Origin: Rhodococcus yunnanensis NBRC 103083
GTDB lineage: Bacteria; Actinomycetota; Actinomycetes; Mycobacteriales; Mycobacteriaceae
Reading direction: 5' to 3'
NCBI RefSeq assembly: GCF_001895005.1
Contig: NZ_BCXH01000017.1
Span: forward strand, 1 to 64,000
Length of the DNA stretch: 64,000 nucleotides
This document shows positions 57,098-64,000 of the stretch, in pieces. Under the pieces are notes generated by a model, which saw only the letters and a program-made list of their open reading frames with translations, had not been told where the DNA came from and made no database searches. Position 1 is the stretch's first letter, and each line of letters starts with the position of its first letter. A program made the translations under genes and the position numbers.

Positions 57098-57861
57098 CGA
57101 CGCCCGAGGGCAGAGCCCTGGACATCGAGAAGGCTCTGCGCGAAGTACAGGATCGTCTACGGGCGGCCTGTAGCGACTCCGGGCGAGGTGAGAGCGAAGT
57201 GATGCTTCTCCCGGTGACCAAATTCTTTCCAGCGAGCGATGTCGAGATTCTGTATCGACTCGGATGTCGGGAGTTCGGTGAGTCTCGCGAACAGGAGGCT
57301 TCGGCGAAAACCGAGGAACTCGATGTCGTGTTCGCGGATGCACCTGCGAAGTGGCACATGATCGGCCACCTGCAACGCAACAAAGCGAAGTCGGTCGCCA
57401 CATGGGCGCATTCCATCCATTCCGTGGACAGCGACAGGCTCGTCGGTGCGCTGCAGAAGGCTGTACGCCGCGCACTCGACGACGGCGATCGCGTGACGCC
57501 GCTGAGGGTGCTGATTCAGGTGAGCCTCGACGGCGACGTTCACCGGGGCGGGGTCGAGCGCGACGACCTCGCGCGTCTGGCCGACCGTGTGTCCTCGTGT
57601 CCTGATCTCGAGTTCTCGGGCCTGATGGCGGTCCCACCGATCGAGGCCGATCCCGATGCGGCTTTCGCCGATCTGGCCGATCTGCATCGGCGTGTACTCG
57701 TCGATCATCCCGGTGCACTCGAGCTGTCGGCGGGAATGACTTCAGATCTCGAAGCTGCCGTTCGACATGGATCGACGTGCGTGCGTGTCGGTACCGCAAT
57801 ACTCGGTTCTCGGCCGATAGCCTCGCCAATAGAGTCCGCGGATCACATCAGTCACAACTGA
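57094..57861 (+). CDS. PLP homeostasis protein YggS family
   Basis: A 255-residue PLP-binding TIM-barrel protein. The cofactor lysine is K43 in LLPVTKFFPA. WHMIGHLQRNKAK, FSGLMAVPPIEA and ELSAGMTSDLEAAVRHGSTCVRVGTAILG are the family signatures. It buffers pyridoxal phosphate rather than catalysing racemisation. The GTG at 57094 sits in the pgeF stop overlap, giving a chain of overlapping genes ftsZ-pgeF-yggS. Confidence 0.95.
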   Translation: MTTPEGRALDIEKALREVQDRLRAACSDSGRGESEVMLLPVTKFFPASDVEILYRLGCREFGESREQEASAKTEELDVVFADAPAKWHMIGHLQRNKAKSVATWAHSIHSVDSDRLVGALQKAVRRALDDGDRVTPLRVLIQVSLDGDVHRGGVERDDLARLADRVSSCPDLEFSGLMAVPPIEADPDAAFADLADLHRRVLVDHPGALELSAGMTSDLEAAVRHGSTCVRVGTAILGSRPIASPIESADHISHN

Positions 57862-57962
57862 CACAGTGCGAACCGAGGGCGAGCTTGCGGAACGACCCGA
57901 ATGGGCCCGAGTGACCGGAGTGGAGCCAGCGGAATGACCAGAGGGAACGGAAGGCAACATCG

Positions 57963-58634
57963 ATGAGCACCCTGCACAAGTTCAAGGCTTACTTCGGCAT
58001 GGTTCCTCTCGCGGACTACGAAGACGACTATCTGGACGAACCGGACTCGAACCGGTCGTCGCGTGGTCGTGATCCGTACGCGGATGTCGACGACCGTGAC
58101 GACCGGGAGTTCGCGAAGCCCAGCTTCTCCTCGCGTCGATCCTCGCGTGCCGAGATCGACGAGCTCGAGGACGAATACGACGATTACGAGGCGCCTCGGT
58201 CTGCGCCCACTCTTGCGCCGATCGGCGGGCGTTCCTCTCGTGCGGCGTCGGTAGGAGGCCGCGGTGCACCCACCCGCGGAAATCTCGCTGTCGATACCCG
58301 AATGGATGTGCGGGCCGAGACGCGCCGTAGTCCGATTGTCGACGACGGTGGACCGCTGTCGAAGATCACCACTCTGCGCCCTCGTGACTACAGCGAGGCC
58401 AGGACCATCGGTGAGCGGTTCAGGGACGGCACCCCGGTGATCATGGATCTGGTGGAGATGAGCAACGCGGACGCGAAGCGTCTGGTGGACTTCGCAGCCG
58501 GACTGGCTTTCGCTCTGCGCGGCTCGTTCGACAAGGTCGCGACCAAGGTGTTTCTGCTCTCACCCGCCGACATCGATGTGTCTCCGCAGGAGCGTCGACG
58601 AATCGCCGAGACCGGGTTCTACAGTCAGCAGTGA
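57963..58634 (+). CDS. sepF: Cell division protein SepF
   Basis: A 223-residue membrane-tethered FtsZ partner, essential in actinobacteria that lack FtsA and ZipA. The amphipathic N-terminal helix [18 protein letters not shown] is followed by a long acidic/basic linker and the DUF552 core ([49 protein letters not shown]). The ATG is at 57963 after a purine-rich stretch (GGAAGGCAAC). The 101-base spacer after yggS shows nothing else. Confidence 0.95.
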   Translation: MSTLHKFKAYFGMVPLADYEDDYLDEPDSNRSSRGRDPYADVDDRDDREFAKPSFSSRRSSRAEIDELEDEYDDYEAPRSAPTLAPIGGRSSRAASVGGRGAPTRGNLAVDTRMDVRAETRRSPIVDDGGPLSKITTLRPRDYSEARTIGERFRDGTPVIMDLVEMSNADAKRLVDFAAGLAFALRGSFDKVATKVFLLSPADIDVSPQERRRIAETGFYSQQ

Positions 58635-58735
58635 TCGAATTTCGATATGTCGTCACCTCGCGGCTCGATCGGGCGCAGCAAGTCTCTGACCTGCTCACTT
58701 TGATCGAGCCGCGCTTTTCGGGCAGAGTATGACCT

Positions 58736-59023
58736 GTGGCCTTGTTCGCGGTTCTTTACTTCGTGTTGTTCATTTTCTGGCTTCTGTTGATCGGCCGCAT
58801 CATCGTCGAATTCATCAGGACGTTCGCGCGGGATTGGCGTCCGTCGGGAATTGTGGTCGTATTGCTCGAAGCGATATTCACGGTCACGGATCCGCCGGTC
58901 AAGCTGCTTCGGCGATTGATACCTCCGGTGAATTTGGGTGGAGTACGCCTGGATTTGTCGATCATGGTGCTGTTGTTCGGGGTATTCATCCTGATGACGG
59001 TCGTACGGAGTTTGGGATCGTAG
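58736..59023 (+). CDS. YggT family membrane protein
   Basis: A 95-residue protein with two membrane segments: FAVLYFVLFIFWLLLIGRIIVEFI near the start and LSIMVLLFGVFILMTVVRSL at the end. Between them TDPPVKLLRRLIPPVNLGGVRLDLS is the YggT hallmark. The start is the GTG at 58736. The family accompanies sepF and wag31 in most actinobacteria, and its role in envelope or osmotic homeostasis is not well defined. Confidence 0.92.
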   Translation: MALFAVLYFVLFIFWLLLIGRIIVEFIRTFARDWRPSGIVVVLLEAIFTVTDPPVKLLRRLIPPVNLGGVRLDLSIMVLLFGVFILMTVVRSLGS

Positions 59024-59182
59024 AAATCGAAACTTGCCAGAAGACTTCGGGGACGTGCGCGACCTGCGCTGCCGATGTGACAGAATGGACGCCAGTTACA
59101 GTTCGATTGTTCCAAACCGTGCGGAATGGGATATGACTGAATGCTTGCTCTACCGCCTCAAGACGCGTGAAGGGATCCTTCC

Positions 59183-60028
59183 ATGCCGCTGACTCCAGCT
59201 GATGTGCACAATGTAGCGTTCAGCAAGCCGCCTATCGGTAAGCGCGGCTACAACGAAGACGAGGTAGATGCTTTCCTCGATCTCGTCGAACAAGAGCTGT
59301 CGCGACTGATCGAAGAAAATGCTGACCTCCGTCAGCGTGTAGGCGAGCTCGACCAGGAATTGGCCGAGGCCAAGAGCGCCCCGCGTCAGAGCGGTGGGTC
59401 GCAGCAGGCGCCGGTGGTGAAGGCTGCTGAGCCTGTGCGCCAGGCCGAGCCCCCGAAGCCGCCGCCCGTGGTGGCTCCGGTTGCCGCTCCGGTAGCGCCG
59501 ACTCAGAGTGGCGATTCCAACATGCAGGCCGCGAAGATTCTCGGGCTCGCCCAGGAGATGGCCGACCGGTTGACGAGCGATGCGAAGACCGAATCCGAGC
59601 AGCTACTCGGAAACGCTCGCACCAACGCCGAGCGACTCGTCACCGATGCGCGCACCAGGTCCGAGGCAATGGTGACCGATGCTCGCCAGAAGTCGGAGTC
59701 GTTGTTGTCCGATGCTCAGACTCGGTCGGAGACTCAGCTTCGCCAGGCCAAGGAGAAGGCCGACGCTCTACAGGCCGATGCCGAGCGCAAGCACACCGAG
59801 ATCATGGCCACGATCAACGAGCAGCGCTCGGTGCTGGAAGGCCGGATCGAGCAGCTCAAGACGTTCGAGCGTGAATACCGTGTTCGCCTGAAGTCCTACC
59901 TCGAATCTCAGCTCGAAGAGCTGGAGAACCGGTCGTCCGCTCTGCCGGTCGACAACGGTCAGGACAGCTTCAATCAGGAAAACCAGTCGTCCGGGTACAG
60001 CCAGTCCTACGCCAAGGGCAACAACTGA
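59183..60028 (+). CDS. wag31: Polar growth and division protein Wag31 (DivIVA)
   Basis: A 281-residue coiled-coil protein that marks cell poles and directs apical growth. The DivIVA lipid-binding start [34 protein letters not shown] is followed by a coiled coil, a Pro/Ala/Gln linker (about 75-110) and a second long coiled coil with heptad-like [16 protein letters not shown] repeats. The ATG at 59183 has AAGGGATCC upstream. The 159 bases before it contain TGTGACAG and TTACAGT, a possible but poorly spaced promoter. Confidence 0.95.
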   Translation: MPLTPADVHNVAFSKPPIGKRGYNEDEVDAFLDLVEQELSRLIEENADLRQRVGELDQELAEAKSAPRQSGGSQQAPVVKAAEPVRQAEPPKPPPVVAPVAAPVAPTQSGDSNMQAAKILGLAQEMADRLTSDAKTESEQLLGNARTNAERLVTDARTRSEAMVTDARQKSESLLSDAQTRSETQLRQAKEKADALQADAERKHTEIMATINEQRSVLEGRIEQLKTFEREYRVRLKSYLESQLEELENRSSALPVDNGQDSFNQENQSSGYSQSYAKGNN

Positions 60029-60112
60029 GGTTGTTCGTTCCCACTCGTGGTGCGTGACGGCTCGCCCCGGATCTGAAGGACGCCGAAGGGCGCATCGGGA
60101 ACGAGGAGTGTC

Positions 60113-60280
60113 GTGCTGGTACTGACGCTGTGTGCGGCGGCAGTGGGGTTCGGACTGCTGGTCATCGCGTTGATGACCGGGTCTGTGGTGTGGGCGTGGG
60201 GATGTATCGCAGTGTGTGTCGTCGGTGCAGTCCTGCTTCTGGCTGGTGCGCTCAAACAGAAGAGTCCTCCCGAGCAGTAG
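60113..60280 (+). CDS. Small two-helix membrane protein (Rv2144c position)
   Basis: A 55-residue ORF from the GTG at 60113 (ACGAGGAGTG upstream) to TAG at 60278. The translation MLVLTLCAAAVGFGLLVIAL and VWAWGCIAVCVVGAVLLLAG gives two membrane helices, ending KQKSPPEQ. A small membrane protein at the same place between wag31 and downstream genes occurs in mycobacteria. Function unknown. Confidence 0.72.
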   Translation: MLVLTLCAAAVGFGLLVIALMTGSVVWAWGCIAVCVVGAVLLLAGALKQKSPPEQ

Positions 60281-60297
60281 TACGTACGGTGGTTCGT

Positions 60298-60303
60298 TAG
60301 AAT
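60298..60303 (+). promoter_or_regulatory. -10 element upstream of the ileS T-box
   Basis: TAGAAT (TANNNT) would start transcription near 60310, just before the T-box specifier region. No clear -35 is seen. Confidence 0.4.
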
Positions 60304-60309
60304 CGCGGC

Positions 60310-60553
60310 AGGCGTCGATCCGGCTATCACCGGGGAGCCTTCGGAAGAACGGTCCGTTCGTGTATTCGAATCGACTCAGTAGAACCGAACGGGTGGGCCC
60401 GTCACAGCCCACAGCGAGTGGCACGTCGGCCGAGTAGGGCCGTCGATGCAAACGGGGTGGTACCGCGGTGCCGGCGTCGAAACGTCGGTCGTCGTCCCCG
60501 TGCCGAACACAGTGCCGCTCGTGACGAGCGGTGCGGCACGGAGGAGTCACCGC
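60310..60553 (+). promoter_or_regulatory. T-box riboswitch controlling ileS
   Basis: The leader holds the diagnostic T-box sequence GGGTGGTACCGCGG (60455-60468), whose TGGT pairs with the uncharged tRNA acceptor end. ATC isoleucine triplets at 60318 and 60326 are specifier candidates in a short stem I. No T-run terminator follows. Instead GTGCCGC/GCGGCAC (60512-60539) forms a hairpin ending directly at the GGAGGAG ribosome site, consistent with the translational ileS T-boxes of Actinobacteria. Confidence 0.92.
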
Positions 60554-60554
60554 T

Positions 60555-63500
60555 ATGACCGAGAACAATGTGACCGAAGACCATGTGACCGAAGACCACG
60601 TGACCGAGAACAGGTCGTCGACGCGTGAGTCGTATCCGCTCGTCGACATCTCCGGAACGAGAACCGGCAGCGTCTCCTTTCCCGAACTCGAAAAGAAGGT
60701 CCTGGACACATGGGCCGCGGACGGTACGTTCCGGGCGAGTGTCGACAACCGGGAGGGTGCCGAGGAGTTCGTCTTCTACGACGGACCGCCCTTCGCGAAC
60801 GGCCTGCCTCATTACGGCCACCTGCTGACGGGGTACGTCAAGGATCTCGTTCCGCGCTTCCAGACCATGCGCGGCAAGAAGGTCGAGCGGCGGTTCGGTT
60901 GGGATTGCCACGGACTGCCCGCGGAGCTGGAGGCGGAGAAGCAACTCGGCATCAAGGACAAGTCCGAGATCGACGAGATGGGTCTGGCCAAGTTCAACGC
61001 GTACTGCAAGCAGTCGGTGCTTCAGTACACCGACGAGTGGCGCGACTACGTGACCCGCCAGGCGCGGTGGGTGGACTTCGACAATGATTACAAGACCCTC
61101 GACGTCGATTTCATGGAGTCCGTCATGTGGGCGTTCAAGACTCTGTACGACAAGGGCTTGATCTATCAGGGTTACCGGGTGCTGCCGTACTCCTGGTACG
61201 AGCAGACGCCGCTGTCCAATCAAGAGACCCGTCTCGACGACGCCTACAAGATGCGTCAGGATCCGGCGGTCACCGTCACGATGCCGCTTGCTGCACCTGG
61301 CGCACCGCTCGATGGCGCGAATGCCCTGATCTGGACGACCACGCCGTGGACCCTCCCGTCCAACCTTGCGATCGCCGTTCATCCCGAGGTTCGGTACCTG
61401 CAGGTACGCGGCACGGACGGTGAACGCTACGTCCTGGCCGCGGAGAGGCTGGCGCACTACGCCCGCGAGCTCGGCGACGAGCCCGAGGTCGTGTCCGAGC
61501 ACACGGGAACCGAGCTGGTCGGCTTGGCCTACGCGCCGCCCTACGACTTCTTCCTCGGCCACGAGAATGCACACCGCGTGCTGCAGGCCGATTACGTCAC
61601 CACCGATTCGGGCACCGGAATCGTCCACCTCGCACCGGCATTCGGTGAAGAGGACATGGACGTCGCCACGGCCAACGGCATCGAGGTAGTGCAGCCGCTC
61701 GATCCGGGTGGAAAGTTCACCTCGCTCGTGCCGCCGTACGAAGGCTTGATGGTGTTCGACGCCAACCCCGTCATCATCAAGGACCTCAAAGCCTCGGGAC
61801 GGTTGTTACGCCACGAGACCATCGAGCACTCCTATCCGCACAGCTGGCGCAGCGGTCAGCCGCTGATCTACATGGCGGTCCCGTCGTGGTTCGTCGCGGT
61901 GACGAAGTTCCGCGATCGCATGGTGGAGCTCAACCAGGAGATCACCTGGGTCCCCGAGCACATCAAGGACGGCCAGTTCGGCAAGTGGCTCGAAGGTGCG
62001 CGCGACTGGAACATCAGCCGAAACCGCTACTGGGGCAGCCCGATCCCGGCGTGGGTCTCGGACGACCCCGAGTACCCACGGCTGGATGTGTACGGGAGTC
62101 TCGACGAGCTAGAACGCGACTTCGGTGTGCGACCGACCGATCTGCATCGTCCGTACATCGACGATCTGACGCGTCCGAACCCGGACGACCCGACGGGCAA
62201 GTCCACGATGCGCCGGGTCCCCGAGGTGCTCGACTGCTGGTTCGAGTCCGGGTCGATGCCGTACGCGCAGGTGCATTTTCCGTTCGAGAATCAGGAATGG
62301 TTCGACACGCACAATCCGGGCGATTTCATCGTCGAGTACAACGGTCAGACACGCGGTTGGTTCTACACGCTGCACGTGTTGGCGACTGCGCTGTTCGATC
62401 GGCCCGCGTTCAAGACCGTTGCAGCGCACGGCATCGTCCTCGGTGACGACGGTCTGAAGATGAGCAAGTCGAAGGGCAACTATCCGGACGTCAAGGAAGT
62501 GTTCGACCGCGACGGCAGTGACGCGATGCGGTGGTTCCTGATGTCGTCGCCGATCCTGCGCGGTGGCAACCTCATCGTCACCGAGCAGGGCATCCGCGAG
62601 GGTGTGCGTCAGGCGCTGCTGCCGATCTGGAATGCCTGGAGCTTTCTGCAGTTGTATGCGGGCAAGCCAGGGCAGTGGCGGACCGATTCGACGAACGTGC
62701 TGGACCGGTACGTGCTCGCGAAGCTGTCGGCGACGCGCGACGCCATCACCGACGCTCTGGAGAACAACGACATCGCAGGCGCATGCGACGAGCTCAGGAC
62801 ATTCTGCGATGCGTTGACCAATTGGTATGTACGACGGTCGCGTTCGAGATTCTGGAGCGAGGACGCCGACGCGATCGACACGTTGCACACGGTGCTCGAG
62901 GTGCTCACGCGGATCGCGGCGCCGCTGCTCCCACTTGTCAGCGAAGTCGTCTGGCGCGGGTTGACCGGTGGACGCTCGGTACATCTGACGGATTGGCCTG
63001 CCGCCGAAGATCTGCCGTCCGACCCGGAGCTGGTCGGTGCGATGGACGAAGTGCGGACGGTGTGCTCGACCGTCCTCGGCCTGCGTAAGGCACAGAACCT
63101 CAGGGTTCGGCTGCCGCTGCCGGAGGTCACCGTCGCGGCCGAGGACGCCGAACGTCTTCGCCCGTACGCGGACATCATCGCCGACGAGGTCAACGTGAAG
63201 AAGGTCGACCTGACCGACGACGTCGCCGTACACGGCAAGTTCGAGCTCGTCGTCAATGCGCGTGCAGCAGGTCCGCGTATCGGCAAGGACGTCCAGAAGG
63301 TCATCAAGGCGGTCAAGGCGGGGGAGTGGACCGAGGACGAGGCAGGCACGGTCAGTGCTGCGGGCATCGAGTTGCTGCCCACGGAGTTCACTCGCAAACT
63401 CGTTGCCGCCGAGCCTGATTCGACTGCTGCGTTGCCGGGCAACACAGGCCTGGTCGTGCTCGATTCCCACGTCACCGCAGAATTGGAAGCAGAGGGATGG

Positions 63501-63734
63501 GCGAAGGATCGGATCCGCGAACTGCAGGATGCGCGCCGCTCGCTCGGCCTCGACGTGTCGGATCGCATCGACATCGTCGTCGACGTCCCAGAGGAACGAA
63601 AGCTCTGGTTGGACACTCACCGCGATCTGATCGCCGGGGAGGTTCTCGCATTGTCGCTCGTCGATGGTGATCCCGGTGCCGATGCGCTCGAACTCGGTGA
63701 GGGTGTTCGTGCACTGATAACCCGGGTCCGATGA
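60555..63734 (+). CDS. ileS: Isoleucyl-tRNA synthetase (IleRS)
   Basis: A 1059-residue class I synthetase charging tRNA-Ile. The HIGH-type motif appears as PHYGHLL, the editing domain as [13 protein letters not shown], and [11 protein letters not shown] is the second signature. Length and an extended C-terminal region fit the eukaryote-like (type 2) IleRS usual in mycobacteria and often mupirocin-resistant. The ATG at 60555 has GGAGGAG upstream. The N-terminus carries a 15-base tandem repeat encoding VTEDH units. Regulated by the T-box leader, and its stop overlaps def (ATGA). Confidence 0.97.
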   Translation: MTENNVTEDHVTEDHVTENRSSTRESYPLVDISGTRTGSVSFPELEKKVLDTWAADGTFRASVDNREGAEEFVFYDGPPFANGLPHYGHLLTGYVKDLVPRFQTMRGKKVERRFGWDCHGLPAELEAEKQLGIKDKSEIDEMGLAKFNAYCKQSVLQYTDEWRDYVTRQARWVDFDNDYKTLDVDFMESVMWAFKTLYDKGLIYQGYRVLPYSWYEQTPLSNQETRLDDAYKMRQDPAVTVTMPLAAPGAPLDGANALIWTTTPWTLPSNLAIAVHPEVRYLQVRGTDGERYVLAAERLAHYARELGDEPEVVSEHTGTELVGLAYAPPYDFFLGHENAHRVLQADYVTTDSGTGIVHLAPAFGEEDMDVATANGIEVVQPLDPGGKFTSLVPPYEGLMVFDANPVIIKDLKASGRLLRHETIEHSYPHSWRSGQPLIYMAVPSWFVAVTKFRDRMVELNQEITWVPEHIKDGQFGKWLEGARDWNISRNRYWGSPIPAWVSDDPEYPRLDVYGSLDELERDFGVRPTDLHRPYIDDLTRPNPDDPTGKSTMRRVPEVLDCWFESGSMPYAQVHFPFENQEWFDTHNPGDFIVEYNGQTRGWFYTLHVLATALFDRPAFKTVAAHGIVLGDDGLKMSKSKGNYPDVKEVFDRDGSDAMRWFLMSSPILRGGNLIVTEQGIREGVRQALLPIWNAWSFLQLYAGKPGQWRTDSTNVLDRYVLAKLSATRDAITDALENNDIAGACDELRTFCDALTNWYVRRSRSRFWSEDADAIDTLHTVLEVLTRIAAPLLPLVSEVVWRGLTGGRSVHLTDWPAAEDLPSDPELVGAMDEVRTVCSTVLGLRKAQNLRVRLPLPEVTVAAEDAERLRPYADIIADEVNVKKVDLTDDVAVHGKFELVVNARAAGPRIGKDVQKVIKAVKAGEWTEDEAGTVSAAGIELLPTEFTRKLVAAEPDSTAALPGNTGLVVLDSHVTAELEAEGWAKDRIRELQDARRSLGLDVSDRIDIVVDVPEERKLWLDTHRDLIAGEVLALSLVDGDPGADALELGEGVRALITRVR

Positions 63735-64000
63735 CGGTCCGGCAGCCGTTGGAGGACGCCGTTCGCGAGTTGATCGAGTCTGCTCGCGACGGTGTCGTCC
63801 CGATCGTCACTGTCGGGGAACCAGTTCTGCGCAGGCCGGCGGAGCCTCTGGCCGATCGACTCGAACGTGCGACGCTGGGCAGGCTCGTGGAGGTCATGCG
63901 GGCGACCATGCACGATGCCCCCGGTGTCGGCCTTGCCGCGCCGCAGATCGGAATTCCGTTGCGTATCGCGGTGATCGAAGACATGTACGAGGTGAGCCGC
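63731..64000 (+). CDS. def: Peptide deformylase, 5' part (truncated by window end)
   Basis: Removes the formyl group from nascent N-terminal methionine. Ninety codons are visible from the ATG at 63731, which overlaps the ileS stop by 4 bases. The translation contains [18 protein letters not shown] and motif [11 protein letters not shown], and then runs off the window before the EGCLS and HEXDH motifs. An N-terminal extension of about 20 residues precedes the usual start. Confidence 0.92.
   Translation, partial: MTVRQPLEDAVRELIESARDGVVPIVTVGEPVLRRPAEPLADRLERATLGRLVEVMRATMHDAPGVGLAAPQIGIPLRIAVIEDMYEVSR

Noticed and set aside
59079-59104. wag31 promoter GTGACA and TACAGT
   Set aside because: The spacer is only about 14 bases, too short for a confident -35/-10 pair.

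Overview
The window is a high-GC actinobacterial chromosome segment, almost certainly from a mycolic-acid bacterium (Mycobacteriales) and most likely Rhodococcus or a close relative. This rests on gene order matching the M. tuberculosis Rv2196-to-Rv2144c stretch from memory (qcrB to the dcw cluster), on lipomannan genes (pimB', mptA, mptC), and on a Rhodococcus-type carotenoid set that includes a CrtO-like ketolase. The species is inferred. I saw no tRNA or rRNA gene, CRISPR array, insertion sequence or phage gene.

Layout. (1) 1-4.7 kb, minus strand: the ctaE-qcrC-qcrA-qcrB respiratory operon, ending at a bidirectional hairpin. (2) 4.8-8.5 kb: a small unknown gene, trpD, a lone Lrp/AsnC effector domain and a DEDDh exonuclease/GIY-YIG protein. 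(3) 8.6-13.6 kb: a small CxxC protein, a c-di-AMP (ydaO-yuaA) riboswitch leading into two secreted NlpC/P60 hydrolases, a lipoprotein peptidase and the mannosyltransferase pimB'. (4) 13.6-23.7 kb: a FadD15-type acyl-CoA ligase, a block of small conserved genes (two SRPBCC-type proteins, ArsA-like ATPase, CxxC protein), a ROK sugar kinase, a PlsC acyltransferase, a GT87 mannosyltransferase, an exoribonuclease and class II DAHP synthase. (5) 23.7-26.2 kb: a PknL-type kinase carrying four PASTA repeats, divergent from its Rv2175c-like DNA-binding partner. (6) 26.2-37.8 kb: a carotenoid island woven into this conserved backbone: crtE-type GGPP synthase, crtI, mptA and crtB in one minus-strand run, then metF on the plus strand, then a second minus-strand run of GNAT, crtO-like, cruF-like, lppM and a GT2 glycosyltransferase. 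(7) 37.9-39.1 kb: a HEPN-domain gene behind a perfect LexA box, and a DUF3040 membrane protein. (8) 39.5-64 kb: the complete division and cell-wall cluster mraZ-rsmH-ftsL-ftsI-murE-murF-mraY-murD-ftsW-murG-murC-ftsQ-ftsZ-pgeF-yggS-sepF-yggT-wag31, then a small membrane protein, a T-box leader with ileS, and the 5' part of a peptide deformylase gene.

Regulatory signals read directly from the sequence include the ydaO-yuaA riboswitch, the ileS T-box, a perfect actinobacterial SOS box, MraZ-type TGGGN repeats inside the mraZ promoter with further clusters upstream, strong hairpins, and six genes whose start codon lies 6-7 nt after a TANNNT -10 element, as expected of leaderless transcripts.

The most interesting points are the SOS-box-controlled HEPN gene, the crtO-cruF-lppM-glycosyltransferase operon, the lipomannan gene inside the carotenoid operon, a 42-codon ORF joining murF to mraY by stop/start overlaps at both ends, tandem hairpins between mraZ and rsmH, and two genes with no ATG, GTG or TTG start, which apparently initiate at CTG.
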